Below, one piece after another: positions 5,105 through 5,482 of a stretch of DNA of 5,482 bases. The notes below the pieces were generated by a model that ran no database searches, was not told where the DNA came from, and saw only the letters and a list, made by a program, of their open reading frames with translations. The translations under genes and the position numbers were made by a program. The stretch comes from an uncultured Bacteroidota bacterium (GTDB taxonomy: Bacteria; Bacteroidota; Bacteroidia; NS11-12g; UBA955): assembly GCA_903953615.1 (NCBI GenBank), contig CAJBKH010000073.1:1-5482 (forward strand), in the 5' to 3' direction. Within the stretch, counting starts at the first letter, position 1. The number at the start of each line of letters is the position of its first letter.

Positions 5105-5482
5105 TTATTTAGCAGTTGGTTTGTTTTTAATTAATTTTTTAATGATGCGATAGGCAATATAAAATAGGATTAACCAAGGCCAAATGCCGAATAATCCAAT
5201 GATCAAATTAACAAGCATAGACCAGCCATTGCTAAAGGCACTTTTTACGCGCTCGGTAAATTTATCTTGTTCTTGGGGTTTATAGATAAAATCTTTGGTT
5301 TTAAAAAGTGTCACATTCAGTGTGCTAAAAGCCACTTGGTCGTTTAAATATTTGAGTCGGCCTTCGGAGCTTTCAATTTATTCTTGCAGGGTGCGGATGT
5401 TTTCATCTATCGCTAAAATATCTTCTATCTTTTTTACCTTTCCCAATAGCTCTTGGTAGCGTTTCATGTAAACGCGTTTATT
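5105..5482 (-). pseudogene. DUF4349-like membrane protein, C-terminal part, interrupted by one TAA
   Basis: The C-terminal part of what looks like a DUF4349 protein, a family of bacterial envelope proteins with a coiled coil before a C-terminal membrane helix. The 5' part lies beyond the window edge. In the minus frame from 5482 one reads a charged helix (KRYQELLGKVKKIEDILAID, then ENIRTLQE), then TAA at 5380-5378, then IESSEGRLKYLNDQVAFSTL, the conserved segment before the membrane. Family knowledge suggests Glu at the stop position (GAA to TAA). After that come FTERVKSAFSNGWSMLVN, a hydrophobic helix with IWPWLILFYIAY, and a basic tail. The piece after the stop could be read from GTG 5335 (76 residues), but it would lack the coiled coil. 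The pieces match in frame, which favours a nonsense mutation or base error over a frameshift. Confidence 0.65.

Noticed and set aside
4308..5482. Stop-codon reassignment as an explanation for the two in-frame stops.
   Set aside because: TAA, TAG and TGA all end clearly recognised genes of normal length elsewhere in the window.

Overview
The window looks like AT-rich chromosomal DNA of a member of the Bacteroidota. The evidence is the rpsU - tyrosine recombinase - short hpf gene order on the + strand, promoters of the TTTG / TAnnTTTG type, A-rich sequence instead of Shine-Dalgarno sites before start codons, and a protein with the N-terminal Cys motif (CxxC, then CGxF) common in this phylum. 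I cannot place it below phylum level. Most of the window is core housekeeping sequence. I saw no phage genes, transposase, CRISPR array, rRNA or tRNA.

Plus strand, left part (1-1880): rpsU (bS21) begins 9 bases into the window and ends in a strong intrinsic terminator. The only good start of the next gene, a complete XerC/D-type recombinase, lies inside that terminator hairpin. A weaker terminator follows the recombinase. Next is a 394-base gene-free stretch with a consensus promoter and a leader of about 230 bases, then hpf, a short ribosome-hibernation factor with its own strong terminator. bS21 and HPF both act on the 30S ribosomal subunit, and the recombinase sits between them.

Between hpf and the minus-strand genes (about 1903-2006) lies a 104-base imperfect palindrome. 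It has 20-base arms built from a doubled CACAGAT unit and two internal hairpins, and it reads like a dispersed intergenic repeat. One arm touches the stop codon of the flavoprotein gene.

Minus strand, middle (4247 down to 2006): an apparent operon pssA - purS - BaiN/HI0933-like flavoprotein. pssA and purS overlap by 4 bases, and the flavoprotein follows purS after 6 bases. The promoter lies so close to pssA that the transcript may be nearly leaderless, and an 8-bp inverted repeat covers its -33 element. The products serve phospholipid synthesis, purine synthesis and an unknown redox reaction, so the grouping is not one obvious pathway.

Minus strand, right part (5482 down to 4308): three tightly packed envelope-type genes with identical TAAAATG junctions: a DUF4349-like membrane protein (running off the window), a three-helix membrane protein, and a Cys-motif membrane protein. 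The first and third each carry one in-frame stop codon inside an otherwise continuous conserved reading frame. Either this locus is decaying or the assembly has errors here. This is the observation most worth checking.
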